DNA from: Myroides sp. WP-1
Lineage (GTDB): Bacteria > Bacteroidota > Bacteroidia > Flavobacteriales > Flavobacteriaceae
Length of the DNA stretch: 64,000 nucleotides
Direction: 5' to 3'
Assembly (NCBI RefSeq): GCF_014145635.1
Contig: NZ_JACHTC010000012.1
Coordinates: forward strand, 49,505 to 113,504
Shown: piece after piece, positions 8,032 to 17,659 of the stretch
How the letters are laid out: every line of letters starts with the position of its first letter
Numbering within the stretch: position 1 is the first letter of the stretch
Made by a program: the position numbers and the translations under genes
Notes under the pieces: generated by a model
Databases searched by the model: none
What the model saw: the letters and a program-made list of their open reading frames with translations, nothing else
Told to the model about the DNA's origin: nothing

Positions 8032-9546
8032 ATGAAGTCAAATTTATCTCTCCAATCTCAACTTGAGTTTTCTGCTGATTTACTGCAAAAAGTGAATCAA
8101 TGTATAGAAGAAAAGTTACTTTACACGCTTTGGTTTGGTCCTATTTGGGGATCTCAGCAACTTGACGTCCTATGGATGTATACCTCAGACAAACTTAGAT
8201 TGGAACACGTCTTTTCATCTAGTTTCTCCAAATCGATCTTCCATCAACATCAGGTATTGCTTGTAGTTTTAAATGAAAAGGATATGACCCTACATGATCA
8301 AATGGGCAATTCACTTTTTAAAACAAGCTTAACGAAAGATCGCATCATTTATCAGCAAAGAGATTTTCCTTTACAACAACGACTGTATAAACCTATAACT
8401 GGGTTTAAGACACAATATGTAGATAAACACACATTACTTACTGGATATTGTCATGATTTTGTAGCTTCTAAAATTAGTGGTAGTCATTTGGCTTATATGA
8501 AGTCTTTAGCCTATAGTTTTGAGATTCTAGAGCTTCTTTTTTTGGGAGTTAAAAACACCAGTGATTCATTTACTGATCGGTTGCTTTTATTAGAGCACAT
8601 TATCCCTCAAATGAAAACACTTTTTGTAAAAGGCAAAAATCAATCTTACTACATACTAGAATACTTGGATCAGGATGATATGTGGAACGATGCGCTAGAA
8701 AAGATACAACAAAACCTACGAGAAATTGTATTGGAAGTCTTTGACAATATTGATCGAGAAACCTCGTTAATAACCTTAAAACCAAAACAAAAAAAGAAAA
8801 ATAAGCCGTGCTTCAAATACAAGGAGAAATTACTTCCTTTACTCGAGACCAACCTGATAGAAGAAATCTACCAATTTCACGAGACGTTGTATTTTAAAGA
8901 AGGGAAGCAAATCCGACAATGTTACCTTGTCGTTATAACTAAGAAAAAAACAAACAAAGAATTTCAAGAAATAAGCAATGCTATTGCTACAAAAGACACT
9001 GAGATTCACTTTACGATCCTCTCCCATACTCGCTTATATATTCAAGAACATGCCGATTTATTTGCTGCCTTTTTTAAGCCTATTTTAAAGCCTAAAAATT
9101 GCATCTACTCCAGTGATTACTACCCACAGATTCATTGGCAAAAAAAATACTGGACATCGGAACACGATTACCCTTCTTTATGGAGAAAAAACCTAGAGAA
9201 ATCAGATAAGATTATTCAAAATGATCTACATCCGCAAACAAAAGAAATGTTTATCAGTACGCATCAATTACACAAATGCCTCGTAGTTAAATTACAGCTT
9301 TACATTTTACATCACCTTGACTACTTACCTAGCACCATTCACTTAGATACTTTACTACAATTAGCACTTTATGCACAAAATAAAGAGGCTACAACATTAA
9401 ATACACTATACGGTCAACTAGGTCCTCTTTTGTTTGTGTATACTTCACAAAAAAGAGAAGAAAAAAAATTTAATTTGGTATTGGATTCACCAACGATTCA
9501 ATGTTTACAACAATTTTTTTCTACTATCGAGGTATTAAAAACCTAA
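8032..9546 (+). CDS. Large uncharacterised protein with HEPN-like C-terminal region
   Basis: I do not recognise the whole protein. About residues 295-365 look like an alpha/beta segment seen before HEPN domains in Bacteroidota proteins (CYLVVITKKK, HFTILSHTRLYIQEH, FFKPILKPKNCIYSSD). Residues 404-450 show a HEPN-like pattern (STHQLHKCLVVKLQ, then DYLPSTIHLDTLLQLA). The N-terminal half (1-230) has no motif I can name, and a lysine-rich linker (KPKQKKKNK) sits near 245-255. No signal peptide; likely cytoplasmic. The divergent regulator next door suggests a controlled, perhaps stress or defence, role. HEPN assignment is inference. Confidence 0.75.
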   Translation: MKSNLSLQSQLEFSADLLQKVNQCIEEKLLYTLWFGPIWGSQQLDVLWMYTSDKLRLEHVFSSSFSKSIFHQHQVLLVVLNEKDMTLHDQMGNSLFKTSLTKDRIIYQQRDFPLQQRLYKPITGFKTQYVDKHTLLTGYCHDFVASKISGSHLAYMKSLAYSFEILELLFLGVKNTSDSFTDRLLLLEHIIPQMKTLFVKGKNQSYYILEYLDQDDMWNDALEKIQQNLREIVLEVFDNIDRETSLITLKPKQKKKNKPCFKYKEKLLPLLETNLIEEIYQFHETLYFKEGKQIRQCYLVVITKKKTNKEFQEISNAIATKDTEIHFTILSHTRLYIQEHADLFAAFFKPILKPKNCIYSSDYYPQIHWQKKYWTSEHDYPSLWRKNLEKSDKIIQNDLHPQTKEMFISTHQLHKCLVVKLQLYILHHLDYLPSTIHLDTLLQLALYAQNKEATTLNTLYGQLGPLLFVYTSQKREEKKFNLVLDSPTIQCLQQFFSTIEVLKT

Positions 9547-9580
9547 GCAAAACAAAGTCGATGAAGCGAGATAAAAACCT

Positions 9581-9628
9581 AAAAAGCCTAGATTATAGCC
9601 CTTATCAGCGTTATAATCTAGGCTTTTT
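9581..9628. terminator. Bidirectional terminator
   Basis: AAAAAGCCTAGATTATA pairs with TATAATCTAGGCTTTTT around a 14-nt loop. It lies between convergent genes and has A/T runs on both sides. Confidence 0.88.
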
Positions 9629-9644
9629 ACTTCATTTACATCTT

Positions 9645-10619
9645 TTATAAGGGAATGTAGATTTTCTGCAAAATTTCTTCATATTCTTTTTCACCAACAC
9701 TGGCAAAGGTAATTCCACCGCCACTTTTGTAAAAAAACTGCTTGTCTACTTGTTCTATAAATCGGATCATAACTGCACTATCTAGTGTGGTACCATCAAA
9801 TAATCCGCAAACTCCAGTATAATAATTACGCGGATACCCTTCGACTGCCTCAATTATTTGAACGGTTTTTTCCTTTGGTGATCCTGTTATAGAACCTGCA
9901 GGTAGCAACTGATTAAATAAATCTCCCAGCGAATCTTGCCACCCTTCACTTAACGCTCCACTAATCTGAGAACTCATTTGCAATAATTCTCCTTTGGACG
10001 TTTTCAGTTGGTCCAAATAACGAAAACGATCTACACGTACATTTTTTGCCACGCGGTTTAAGTCATTGCGAATTAAATCAACAATGGTATAGTGTTCGGC
10101 TGTTTCTTTTGGATCTTGTAATAGTAACTGGTCTGCTTGAGGTAAGGAGGCATCGATCGTTCCTTTCATCGGATAGGAATAGATTCGATTATCTTTAATT
10201 TGAACAAAGGTTTCAGGGGAAAAGCAAACCATTTGTTCTTTAATCCACAATTTATATTTGGCCTTACTCGCAAAGAAAACATCTTTCAAACTTCCTTCTA
10301 ATGTAATGGGCGTCGACACTGTAAGGTTAATTAGATATGTATTGCCCTTTTGTATTTGATCCATGACTTGATCAAATTTTTGTTTGTACAATTCATAATC
10401 AAGTGGATATGCTTGTAATAGAGGAACAAATACTGCATTAGGTTTCTCTATATTGGTCTTTGTATTGAAATAATAGCATACTTCTTCTTCATCTAAAGTG
10501 TCTAAAGGAATTACCTCACCTTTTTCTCCTTTGTAATCAATAAAAAATAAAAAAGGTTTTCTTTCCTGTCCCAATTTATTCATCTTTGAGATAATTGTAT
10601 CTTTGATGCCCATATTCAT
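9645..10619 (-). CDS. pabB: Aminodeoxychorismate synthase component I
   Basis: Chorismate-binding enzyme of the PabB/TrpE family, somewhat short (324 aa) because the N-terminal domain is reduced. The C-terminal catalytic core is intact: YPMKGTIDAS, RNDLNRVAKNV, LLPAGSITGSPKEKT, YYTGVCGLFDG and SGGGITFASVGEKEYEE. With PabA it makes 4-amino-4-deoxychorismate for folate. I use the ATG giving MNMGIKDT; a TTG 14 codons upstream would run into the divergent pabA start and past the likely promoter. Confidence 0.93.
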   Translation of the reverse strand: MNMGIKDTIISKMNKLGQERKPFLFFIDYKGEKGEVIPLDTLDEEEVCYYFNTKTNIEKPNAVFVPLLQAYPLDYELYKQKFDQVMDQIQKGNTYLINLTVSTPITLEGSLKDVFFASKAKYKLWIKEQMVCFSPETFVQIKDNRIYSYPMKGTIDASLPQADQLLLQDPKETAEHYTIVDLIRNDLNRVAKNVRVDRFRYLDQLKTSKGELLQMSSQISGALSEGWQDSLGDLFNQLLPAGSITGSPKEKTVQIIEAVEGYPRNYYTGVCGLFDGTTLDSAVMIRFIEQVDKQFFYKSGGGITFASVGEKEYEEILQKIYIPL

Positions 10620-10634
10620 ACTAAAATTGAAGGT

Positions 10635-10642
10635 CAAAAATA
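10635..10642 (-). promoter_or_regulatory. Promoter -7 element for pabB
   Basis: Reads TATTTTTG on the minus strand, 15 nt before the pabB ATG. A TTTTG lies 16 nt upstream of it inside the pabA coding start. Its place inside the TTG-extended frame argues for the shorter pabB. Confidence 0.45.
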
Positions 10643-10652
10643 CAAATTGTTT

Positions 10653-11231
10653 ATGAGCCAAAAGAAGGAAATACTAATTATCGATAATCGCGATTCATTT
10701 ACGTATAATTTGTATCAATTATTTGATGAACATCCTTGTTGCAACATTCATGTTCAGTACAGTGATGAGATAAATATTGATGATTTGGAACGCTATGATC
10801 AATTGGTAATTTCTCCTGGTCCGGATGTTCCTAGTGCATACCCTATTTTGTTTGAAATTCTCGCACGTTATGAGCATACAAAGCCTATTTTAGGTGTTTG
10901 TTTAGGGCATCAAGCCATTGGCGAATATTACGGTGCCCAGCTCTACAATGTACAACACGTTTTTCATGGACAAGCAAGAGCTTTGGAACTCGTTACTCCC
11001 GACCTGCTATTTAACAATATAGAAAATCATACAGTTGTGGGACTGTATCATTCTTGGGCATTAGCTCCTGATCGTTTTCCTTCAACCTTAACTGTCACTG
11101 CCATAAGCAGTGATCAAGTTATTATGGCCTTTAGGCATCAAACCAAAAACGTTAGAGGAATTCAATTTCATCCAGAATCTTACATCACTCAAAAGGGAAG
11201 GCAAATGATAGCCAACTGGATTGAGCAGTAA
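10653..11231 (+). CDS. pabA: Aminodeoxychorismate/anthranilate synthase glutamine amidotransferase
   Basis: Class I glutamine amidotransferase of 192 aa. It shows IDNRDSFTYNLYQLF, VISPGPDVPS, the nucleophile elbow GVCLGHQAIGEYYGAQ with the catalytic Cys, HSWAL, and FHPES carrying the catalytic His-x-Glu. It supplies ammonia to PabB and may also serve TrpE. Only 33 bp separate its ATG from that of divergent pabB, so the promoters must overlap coding DNA. The ATG is preferred to a TTG two codons earlier. Confidence 0.93.
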   Translation: MSQKKEILIIDNRDSFTYNLYQLFDEHPCCNIHVQYSDEINIDDLERYDQLVISPGPDVPSAYPILFEILARYEHTKPILGVCLGHQAIGEYYGAQLYNVQHVFHGQARALELVTPDLLFNNIENHTVVGLYHSWALAPDRFPSTLTVTAISSDQVIMAFRHQTKNVRGIQFHPESYITQKGRQMIANWIEQ

Positions 11232-11392
11232 GTATCAACTCCTCGCTTACTGTATTTTTGACGTTTTACAACAGTCAGTTCGAGTTTTTTTCGCTTGACA
11301 TTTTGCCTTGCTTTTATAATTCTACGCTAAATATATTGCCAAGCTAAATGTAAAATAGTACCTTCAAACGATAAAAAAGAAATGTTTTTTTA

Positions 11393-12820
11393 ATGGAAGC
11401 AGGAATAATACAAGACCCAAAAGTCCAAAAATATCTCCCTTATCTCGGTGCTCTAGCCATTTTTATGCAAGCCTTAGATGGTACAATCCTCAATACAGGG
11501 CTTCCTTCTATTGCGGCTAGTTTAGGAGAATCCCCTTTAGAAATGCAGAGCATTATTGTATCGTATACACTTACTGTGGCACTGTTAATTCCCTTGAGTG
11601 GATGGCTAGCAGATCGATTCGGAACAAAGCGTATTTTTATTATTGCCGTTGCCTTATTTACTTTAGGTTCTTTGTTTTGTGCGTTATCTAATACCTTAAA
11701 TGAACTGATCTTTGCGCGTATTTTTCAGGCTATTGGGGGTTCTATGATGGTTCCCGTCGCTCGTCTTACTCTGCTTTATGCGTATCCGAAAGATCAATTA
11801 CTCAAAATCATCAACTTCATTACTATTCCGGCGTTAATTGGTCCTATGTTAGGTCCAACAGCGGGTGGTTTTTTGGTTGAAAAATTTTCTTGGCACTGGA
11901 TTTTCTTAATCAATTTGCCCGTTGGTATTATTGCAATCCTACTTGCTCGATCTATTATTCCGAATTTCACAAACAAGGTAGATCGCTTTGATGTCATGGG
12001 TTGGATCTTATTCAGTGGAGGGTTGACAATGCTTACCTTAGTAATTGAGCGTTGGAATTCTCCAAACTTATCAACCTTTCAATTGGTGGGTTTATTTGTT
12101 TTAGCCGTGTTACTTATCATTGCCTATATTTGGTATGCTAAACGCAGCACACATCCGTTGATTAAATTAGAGCTATTCAAAATAAAAACACTGAATATTG
12201 GTTTAATAGGCAATTTAGTCACTCGTTTTGGCATTGGTGGAATGCCCTTAATGATTCCACTATTATTGCAAATAGGGTTTGGTTATTCTGCTTTTTATGC
12301 GGGATTGATGATGATTCCCCAAGCGCTATCCAATTTGATTTCAAGAAATTTTGTCGTTCCTATTGTCAAGCGTTTTGGCTATAAAAAAACATTAGTCTTC
12401 AATACAATTGCAACGGGTATTTTAATTAGTCTCTTTTTCTTTGTCAATCACGATACACCTTTTTTTGTTATGATTTTGTTGATGGTCTGCAATGGTGCCT
12501 TTAATGCGGTTCAATTCACTTCTATGAATACAATTTCCTTAGCAGATTTAGACAATAATACATCTAGCGACGCTAATAGCTTGCTTTCGGTTACACAACA
12601 ATTAGCAATTAGCTTAGGTATTTCAATATCTGCTATGTTTCTGCAACTCTTTCGAAATAGCAGTATTGACACCGTAGATCATCCAACAGCAGTTTTTAAC
12701 TATACTTTTCTAGTTATGGGTATCTTAACAATCTTATCTAGTACAGTATTTATGAAACTCAATAAAAATGATGGAGCTAGTTTATCAGGGACACAAGATT
12801 ACGATTCTACTAAAAAATAA
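11393..12820 (+). CDS. MFS multidrug exporter, DHA2 (EmrB/QacA) family
   Basis: A 475-aa protein with 14 likely membrane segments. Family marks are LDGTILNTGLPSIAASLG in helix 1, the motif A loop GWLADRFGTKRIF between helices 2 and 3, and the motif C-like LIGPMLGPTAGGFLVE in helix 5, which marks proton antiport. It resembles MdtD-type exporters. Substrates cannot be predicted. It stands alone with its own flanking spaces. Confidence 0.9.
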   Translation: MEAGIIQDPKVQKYLPYLGALAIFMQALDGTILNTGLPSIAASLGESPLEMQSIIVSYTLTVALLIPLSGWLADRFGTKRIFIIAVALFTLGSLFCALSNTLNELIFARIFQAIGGSMMVPVARLTLLYAYPKDQLLKIINFITIPALIGPMLGPTAGGFLVEKFSWHWIFLINLPVGIIAILLARSIIPNFTNKVDRFDVMGWILFSGGLTMLTLVIERWNSPNLSTFQLVGLFVLAVLLIIAYIWYAKRSTHPLIKLELFKIKTLNIGLIGNLVTRFGIGGMPLMIPLLLQIGFGYSAFYAGLMMIPQALSNLISRNFVVPIVKRFGYKKTLVFNTIATGILISLFFFVNHDTPFFVMILLMVCNGAFNAVQFTSMNTISLADLDNNTSSDANSLLSVTQQLAISLGISISAMFLQLFRNSSIDTVDHPTAVFNYTFLVMGILTILSSTVFMKLNKNDGASLSGTQDYDSTKK

Positions 12821-12845
12821 ACCTCAAGTCATTGACTTGAGGTTT
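12819..12845. terminator. Terminator between convergent genes
   Basis: AAACCTCAAGTCA and TGACTTGAGGTTT pair around one base. The U-rich side (ATTTTTTAG) follows the hairpin on the minus strand, so it mainly ends the antiporter mRNA. Confidence 0.75.
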
Positions 12846-12879
12846 CTGCAAATTAATATAAAACAACATAACTAAATAG

Positions 12880-15147
12880 TTATAGCGATTGCATCAATAG
12901 CATAGAAGGTGCGTGATTCAACCAGATACTTCTTGTTTCAACCAACTTTTTCCAACTATCTAAGCTGATCAGCATCAAATCAAATTCTTCAATGAATTCT
13001 TTTGAGACAACCTTATTGCTAACGATGCGAATATGATTGGGCTTATACTGTTCAATAAGCCTTATATTTTCTTTAAATTCTGTGTGATTTTCTAATTCTC
13101 CCGTCGCATCCAAAATAGATACTTGTACTTCATTATTTCGGATCATTTTTTGTGCATATGGCAGTAACTTCAAATCTCCTTTACTGAAAATAGGTAAGAA
13201 TACATGTTCTAGTTTTTGAAAATCTTTATTGATCAATATTCCTAGCGGTACCTTCGTTCGATTCATAATTTGCTGTGTACGCGCATTAAACCATGAATTT
13301 TCAAATAATTTTTCCCTACCTGTCACTTTGTTCAACAATACATCCGGATTGATGATTCGCGTAGTAAAGCCCAAGATATTTCCTAAAACGGAACCTCGAT
13401 AAATGGAATACCCCATTTCAATCAGGAGTAAATCACACGTTTCTTGATGTACCATACCAACCACATCACTTTCAATATCATTTGAAACTTTGTAATACGT
13501 ATGCACTTCTTGGTCCATTTCCGTTGCTTGCTCCTGTACTGCTTCGAAGATTTCCTCTTCATAATCTTGTGTATTGAACGAATTTAGTTCTTCACTATCA
13601 ATCATATGCATGGCAGTGATACGAGTATCAACGGTTGATTTTCCCGTAAAGGCATGAGCTAATCGCATCAATGGAGCTAGGCTCAATTTATTTTCAAAGA
13701 AAAGGAAGACTTGATACTTTCCTATTACCACACCTTTGTGTTGTGGCTCATCTCCTAATGGTCCAAAAATTTTGGCGATTAAATCCAAGAGAGGTCCTGT
13801 CATAAACGTGGTAGCTAGAGCCATGATCACCATCATTGCGAATACCTCACCGGTCATAACGCCGAGGTCAAAACCAATATTTAAAACGATCAGCTCCATA
13901 AGTCCCCGAGTATTCATCAAGGCTCCAATCGTTAAACTATCCCGCCAATTAATACCCACAAATTTTGCAGTAATGGCACTACCCACGAATTTTCCGACGG
14001 TAGCTACTAAAATAATTAGCCCTGTAATTTTCCACAAATAAGGTTCATTTAGCAATCCAATTTCTGTGCGTAATCCTGTATATACAAAGAACAACGGCAA
14101 GAATAACACAACAGCAACATCTTCTACTTTTTCGATAAAAATAGTTCTAAACTTCATATTATCAGGCATAATAGCACCTGTCATAAACGCTCCAAATAAC
14201 GCATGAATCCCGATTACTTCTGTACAATACGCTGAAATAATTAATGTCAATAAGAAGATTGCTACTGTTCCTTTGCTCAGTAATTTACTGCTTCCTTGAT
14301 ATTTAGCAATACGTGCCAAGAAAGGACGCACGAGTTTTAGCATCACGATTACATAAAGAAAAGCCAGTGCAATAATATAAAGAGAGCTAACAAAGCTACC
14401 TGCTTGTACAATGGCAATTACGGCAGCTAATAAACACCAAGCAGTAATATCATCTGCAGCGGCGCAAGTAATAACGATGGTTCCAATCCTGGTTTTTTGG
14501 AGTCCTCTTTCCTGTACAATCCGCGCCAAGACGGGAAAGGCGGTAATACTCATTGAAATTCCCAAGAACAGACCAAACGACAAGAAATCGACGCCTGCAG
14601 GTGCAAAGGATTCAAAAATATAATAGGCTAATGCCATTCCTAAAGCGAAGGGAATAACAATACTGGCATGACTAATTAAGACCGCATCATGGGCCTTGTT
14701 TTTTAGTATTTTAAGGTCTAATTCCATCCCAATTACGAACATGAAAAGGATTAAACCTATTTGACTCAAAAAGCTGAGATTACCCAAAGATTGCGTTGGA
14801 AACATCACTTCCGAAAATTCTGGAAAATACGTTCCTACTAAGGATGGTCCTAAAGCGATACCCGCAATAATTTCACCAATTACTGAAGGTTGTCCAATTT
14901 TCTTACAAATCCAACCAAATACTCGGGCTACCAAGACAATAGTTACAATTTGTGCTAGTAGTAAAGCTAAAGGGCTTTTTAAATTGTGTATTAAGGTCTC
15001 TAGAAAATTTTCCCAAGCCGAATTTTCAGATACAATGGCTTTGGTGTCTACTTCTAACTTTGAACCTTGAGTAACTACCCAATAAATTAAAGCTGTACAT
15101 CCGCCAATGATTGAAACATAAAGTAGGGAATTCCTATATTTTGACAT
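12880..15147 (-). CDS. CPA2-type cation:proton antiporter with stress-protein-like tail
   Basis: After a first hydrophobic segment (about residues 8-25), a KefB/NapA-like sodium-proton exchanger domain runs to about residue 460: GQPSVIGEIIAGIALGPS, FMFVIGMELDL, TCAAADDITAW carrying the ion-binding Asp-Asp pair, and GALMNTRGLMELIVLN. The remaining ~280 residues form a cytoplasmic region with two universal-stress-like halves, probably regulatory. It likely exports Na+ or K+ for pH and ion control. No RCK/TrkA-N domain is evident, unlike KefB. Confidence 0.9.
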   Translation of the reverse strand: MSKYRNSLLYVSIIGGCTALIYWVVTQGSKLEVDTKAIVSENSAWENFLETLIHNLKSPLALLLAQIVTIVLVARVFGWICKKIGQPSVIGEIIAGIALGPSLVGTYFPEFSEVMFPTQSLGNLSFLSQIGLILFMFVIGMELDLKILKNKAHDAVLISHASIVIPFALGMALAYYIFESFAPAGVDFLSFGLFLGISMSITAFPVLARIVQERGLQKTRIGTIVITCAAADDITAWCLLAAVIAIVQAGSFVSSLYIIALAFLYVIVMLKLVRPFLARIAKYQGSSKLLSKGTVAIFLLTLIISAYCTEVIGIHALFGAFMTGAIMPDNMKFRTIFIEKVEDVAVVLFLPLFFVYTGLRTEIGLLNEPYLWKITGLIILVATVGKFVGSAITAKFVGINWRDSLTIGALMNTRGLMELIVLNIGFDLGVMTGEVFAMMVIMALATTFMTGPLLDLIAKIFGPLGDEPQHKGVVIGKYQVFLFFENKLSLAPLMRLAHAFTGKSTVDTRITAMHMIDSEELNSFNTQDYEEEIFEAVQEQATEMDQEVHTYYKVSNDIESDVVGMVHQETCDLLLIEMGYSIYRGSVLGNILGFTTRIINPDVLLNKVTGREKLFENSWFNARTQQIMNRTKVPLGILINKDFQKLEHVFLPIFSKGDLKLLPYAQKMIRNNEVQVSILDATGELENHTEFKENIRLIEQYKPNHIRIVSNKVVSKEFIEEFDLMLISLDSWKKLVETRSIWLNHAPSMLLMQSL

Positions 15148-15262
15148 GACATTTACTATTTATTATTCGAATACAAAAATCCGAAATATAAACATCGCAA
15201 AGTATCTTACTGATTTCAAAACAAGCTTTCTTGTAATGAAACACCAATTTACTGTAATGAAA

Positions 15263-15973
15263 CTAAATCTTATCTAAGAAATCAGTTTTAAATGTCACTC
15301 CTAACGTAAGTTCAAGTGGCTTTCCATTCGCTGTATTCAGCTGTGTTGTGATCAAATCATGCCCAAAAAAACGCACTATTTTTAGAGCGATAATTTCTCG
15401 TTTATTGATTCTACAAAATTTTGATGCAGGAAGGACTTCAACTAACTTATCCAAAGCAATATTCTTTGCGATCAATTGTTGCTCTCCTTCTAAATAAATC
15501 TCCTTATCTCTACCGTCGTTTTCACAGGTTTTAATATAGAGGATATCGTCAAATTGGATAATCGCTTTCCCTTTATTGGAATTGATAGTCAATGAGGTAT
15601 TTTGCTCCAACGGTTTTAGCTGACGCATAGCTTTTTGAATGGCGCGTTGTAAACGTTCCTTCTTAATGGGTTTAGCAATATAATCGATTGCATCTACTTC
15701 AAATGCTTCCAATGCATATTCTTTATAGGCCGTTACAAAGATCACTCCTTTATTGGTTAGGAGTTGAGCCACACTAAGTCCGTCAATTCCCGGCATATTA
15801 ATATCGAGGATAGCAACTTCAAAATCCAATGTCCCGGCAACCTCTAAAAAGGCAGTTGGATCATCAAATACTTGAACGATCTCAATTTCTGGAATTTGCT
15901 CACACAGCATTTTCAAATATTTCAACCCCAGTAATTCATCATCTAAGAGTATACATTTTAGCTTTGAAATCAT
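15263..15973 (-). CDS. LytTR family response regulator
   Basis: The receiver domain (residues 1-115) has the acidic pocket LDDE near the start, phosphoacceptor Asp57 in VAILDINMPGIDG, and the conserved Thr/Lys in VTAYKEYALEAFE and AKPIKKERL. The LytTR DNA-binding domain fills about 130-236 (DDILYIKTCEND, LPASKFCRINKREI). It overlaps the 3' end of the kinase gene by 35 bp, so the two form a translationally coupled two-component pair. Targets are unknown. Confidence 0.93.
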   Translation of the reverse strand: MISKLKCILLDDELLGLKYLKMLCEQIPEIEIVQVFDDPTAFLEVAGTLDFEVAILDINMPGIDGLSVAQLLTNKGVIFVTAYKEYALEAFEVDAIDYIAKPIKKERLQRAIQKAMRQLKPLEQNTSLTINSNKGKAIIQFDDILYIKTCENDGRDKEIYLEGEQQLIAKNIALDKLVEVLPASKFCRINKREIIALKIVRFFGHDLITTQLNTANGKPLELTLGVTFKTDFLDKI

Positions 15974-16679
15974 ATAAGTTTATTTTTAAATGCATGGAAT
16001 GAACTTGCTCATCTTCGGATTTCTCCAATTTATAGTAAGGGCCATAGATCAAGTGCAGTCGCTCTCTCAAGGCAGATAGCCCATATCCTCCTTTTTCTTT
16101 TCTCAACGAGCCTTTCGATGATTTCTTGTTGGAAACAACCAAATCAAACTGTCCGTTTTTTAACTTAAACAAAATAGTAATAAAGGCATCATTTCCCGTC
16201 AAATCAGCGTGTTTAAAGGCGTTTTCTATCAACTCAACACAGATCAACGGTGCAACCAAATCTTCTGCATACAACGCCTCTATTTCTCCTATATTCGATC
16301 GAACATCTAAGCGAAATAGGGGATTGAGTTTGATCTTATTGATATCAATTAGGCGCATGGCAAACTCATGTTCTTCTTTTAAAGTGACTAGTTTGCGTTG
16401 ACTATCGTAGAGAATATAGTCTAAAACCCCTGCCATCTTATCTAATGCATAGTAAGTTTGATAGGCGTGAGATTGAATGGAATTTAATATATTCTTAAAT
16501 AGATGAGGGTCTAATCGAGATTCGAGATTCTCTAACTGCAAGTATTTCAACTTGGTGTCAAACAAGTCTTTTTCTTTTTCAAAAACAACGCGTTGCTTGT
16601 TATAGTTGAACAAAAAGTACAACAAAATGCCTATTATGATTAATAGGAGAACAATAATAAATAGGTATAAATATTCCAT
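15939..16679 (-). CDS. LytS-type sensor histidine kinase
   Basis: One membrane helix (about residues 3-24) is followed by a coiled-coil-like linker and a His_kinase domain with LDPHLFKNILNSIQ (phosphoacceptor His59). The ATP-binding part has LICVELIENAFKHA (N box) and GGYGLSALRERLHLIYG. There is almost no extracellular sensor, so it must sense via the membrane or a partner. It is the cognate kinase of the LytTR regulator downstream. Confidence 0.92.
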   Translation of the reverse strand: MEYLYLFIIVLLLIIIGILLYFLFNYNKQRVVFEKEKDLFDTKLKYLQLENLESRLDPHLFKNILNSIQSHAYQTYYALDKMAGVLDYILYDSQRKLVTLKEEHEFAMRLIDINKIKLNPLFRLDVRSNIGEIEALYAEDLVAPLICVELIENAFKHADLTGNDAFITILFKLKNGQFDLVVSNKKSSKGSLRKEKGGYGLSALRERLHLIYGPYYKLEKSEDEQVHSMHLKINLYDFKAKMYTLR

Positions 16680-16707
16680 ATTCTTATTTTACTGCTTCTT
16701 TATAGAA

Positions 16708-16715
16708 CAAATGTA
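16708..16715 (-). promoter_or_regulatory. Promoter -7 element for the kinase-regulator operon
   Basis: TACATTTG on the minus strand, 28 nt before the kinase ATG. Confidence 0.45.
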
Positions 16716-16770
16716 CTGTTTTTTGTTGTTTGTTGTTTCGATAACTGATCACAGATAACCGATAACGAAT

Positions 16771-16800
16771 AAAAAAAGAGAAGCTCTGATGAACTTCTCT
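16771..16800 (-). terminator. Intrinsic terminator
   Basis: On the minus strand AGAGAAG and CTTCTCT pair around a 10-nt loop and a T7 run follows. It ends the small lipoprotein gene to its right. Confidence 0.8.
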
Positions 16801-16831
16801 CTTCTATATTATAAATGAAAGGATAACAATG

Positions 16832-17245
16832 TTAGAAATCGATTTTGGCAATTTTAAACTCATCTCCTCTTTTAATCAAATGAAATTTTTCAACAGCACC
16901 ACTTTTTTCGTATTGAACATCATATTCAAACTCAAACTCTTTGATTTTTTCTTTTTTGTTTTCTTCTGTTAGGTCACCTTCTTTAAAAACAGCTTTCACG
17001 ATATGTCCTAATTCGGCTTCTCTTTGTTTTAATTTAGCAAAAAAGTCAGCTTCTGTAGTTGTTTTAAAGAAATCTTCATCGAGATATTGTTTCAAATCAT
17101 CATACTTTTCTTCCCCTAAATTATAATAGTACCATCCTATTAAAGTCTTCCCTGCATTCTCATCCCCCAACGCTCTACTGTTTTTTGTTTCTTTACAACT
17201 AACAAATAGAAAAACGCTACAAATAATCACAAATAAGTTTCTCAT
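16832..17245 (-). CDS. Small lipoprotein, NTF2/DUF4019-like, function unknown
   Basis: Lipoprotein signal with Cys17 (FLFVSCKETKN). The mature ~120 residues (GKTLIGWYYYNLGEEKYDDL to the final IAKIDF strand) have the helix-helix-sheet layout of NTF2-like or DUF4019-type proteins. After the cysteine it has KETKN rather than SSDD, so it is less likely to be flipped to the cell surface than the other small lipoproteins here. Function unknown. Confidence 0.75.
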   Translation of the reverse strand: MRNLFVIICSVFLFVSCKETKNSRALGDENAGKTLIGWYYYNLGEEKYDDLKQYLDEDFFKTTTEADFFAKLKQREAELGHIVKAVFKEGDLTEENKKEKIKEFEFEYDVQYEKSGAVEKFHLIKRGDEFKIAKIDF

Positions 17246-17357
17246 AAAAAATGTGGTTTATAGTTAATCAATCCTTTTTCACATCCTATCAGCTTGTAGG
17301 ATGCACTTTAAAGTTAAGAAAACTTTATGATTTTAACAAAATAAAAAACAATTTTTA

Positions 17358-17654
17358 TTAGAAACTTTTCTTCTGAAAATAATACGTGTAAACCCAAGTT
17401 AAGGTAAAAGTGGGTATAATATCTAATCCAGGTGAAATCTCTTCGATAAAATTAACAATTGCTCCGACTTTACCGACTTTACCAGGATACATTTTTGCGA
17501 GTATGAACGCGGAAACTGGTGCCCAAATCACATCGCTAAATTCTCCTAGAAAAGGCAATAAATAACTTGCCATTCCTATCAAATCAAGGAATAGACCTGT
17601 AATGAGTTGTCTTCTCTTTATTTGTTTTGCTTCTAGCTGTTCTTGTGGTGTCAT
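17358..17654 (-). CDS. Small membrane protein, function unknown
   Basis: The 98-residue product has a charged start (EAKQIKRRQ) and two to three hydrophobic segments (about 17-35, 42-55 and 78-93). It follows msrA by 5 bp on the same strand, so they are probably cotranscribed. I do not recognise a named family. Confidence 0.75.
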   Translation of the reverse strand: MTPQEQLEAKQIKRRQLITGLFLDLIGMASYLLPFLGEFSDVIWAPVSAFILAKMYPGKVGKVGAIVNFIEEISPGLDIIPTFTLTWVYTYYFQKKSF

Positions 17655-17659
17655 CTTGC

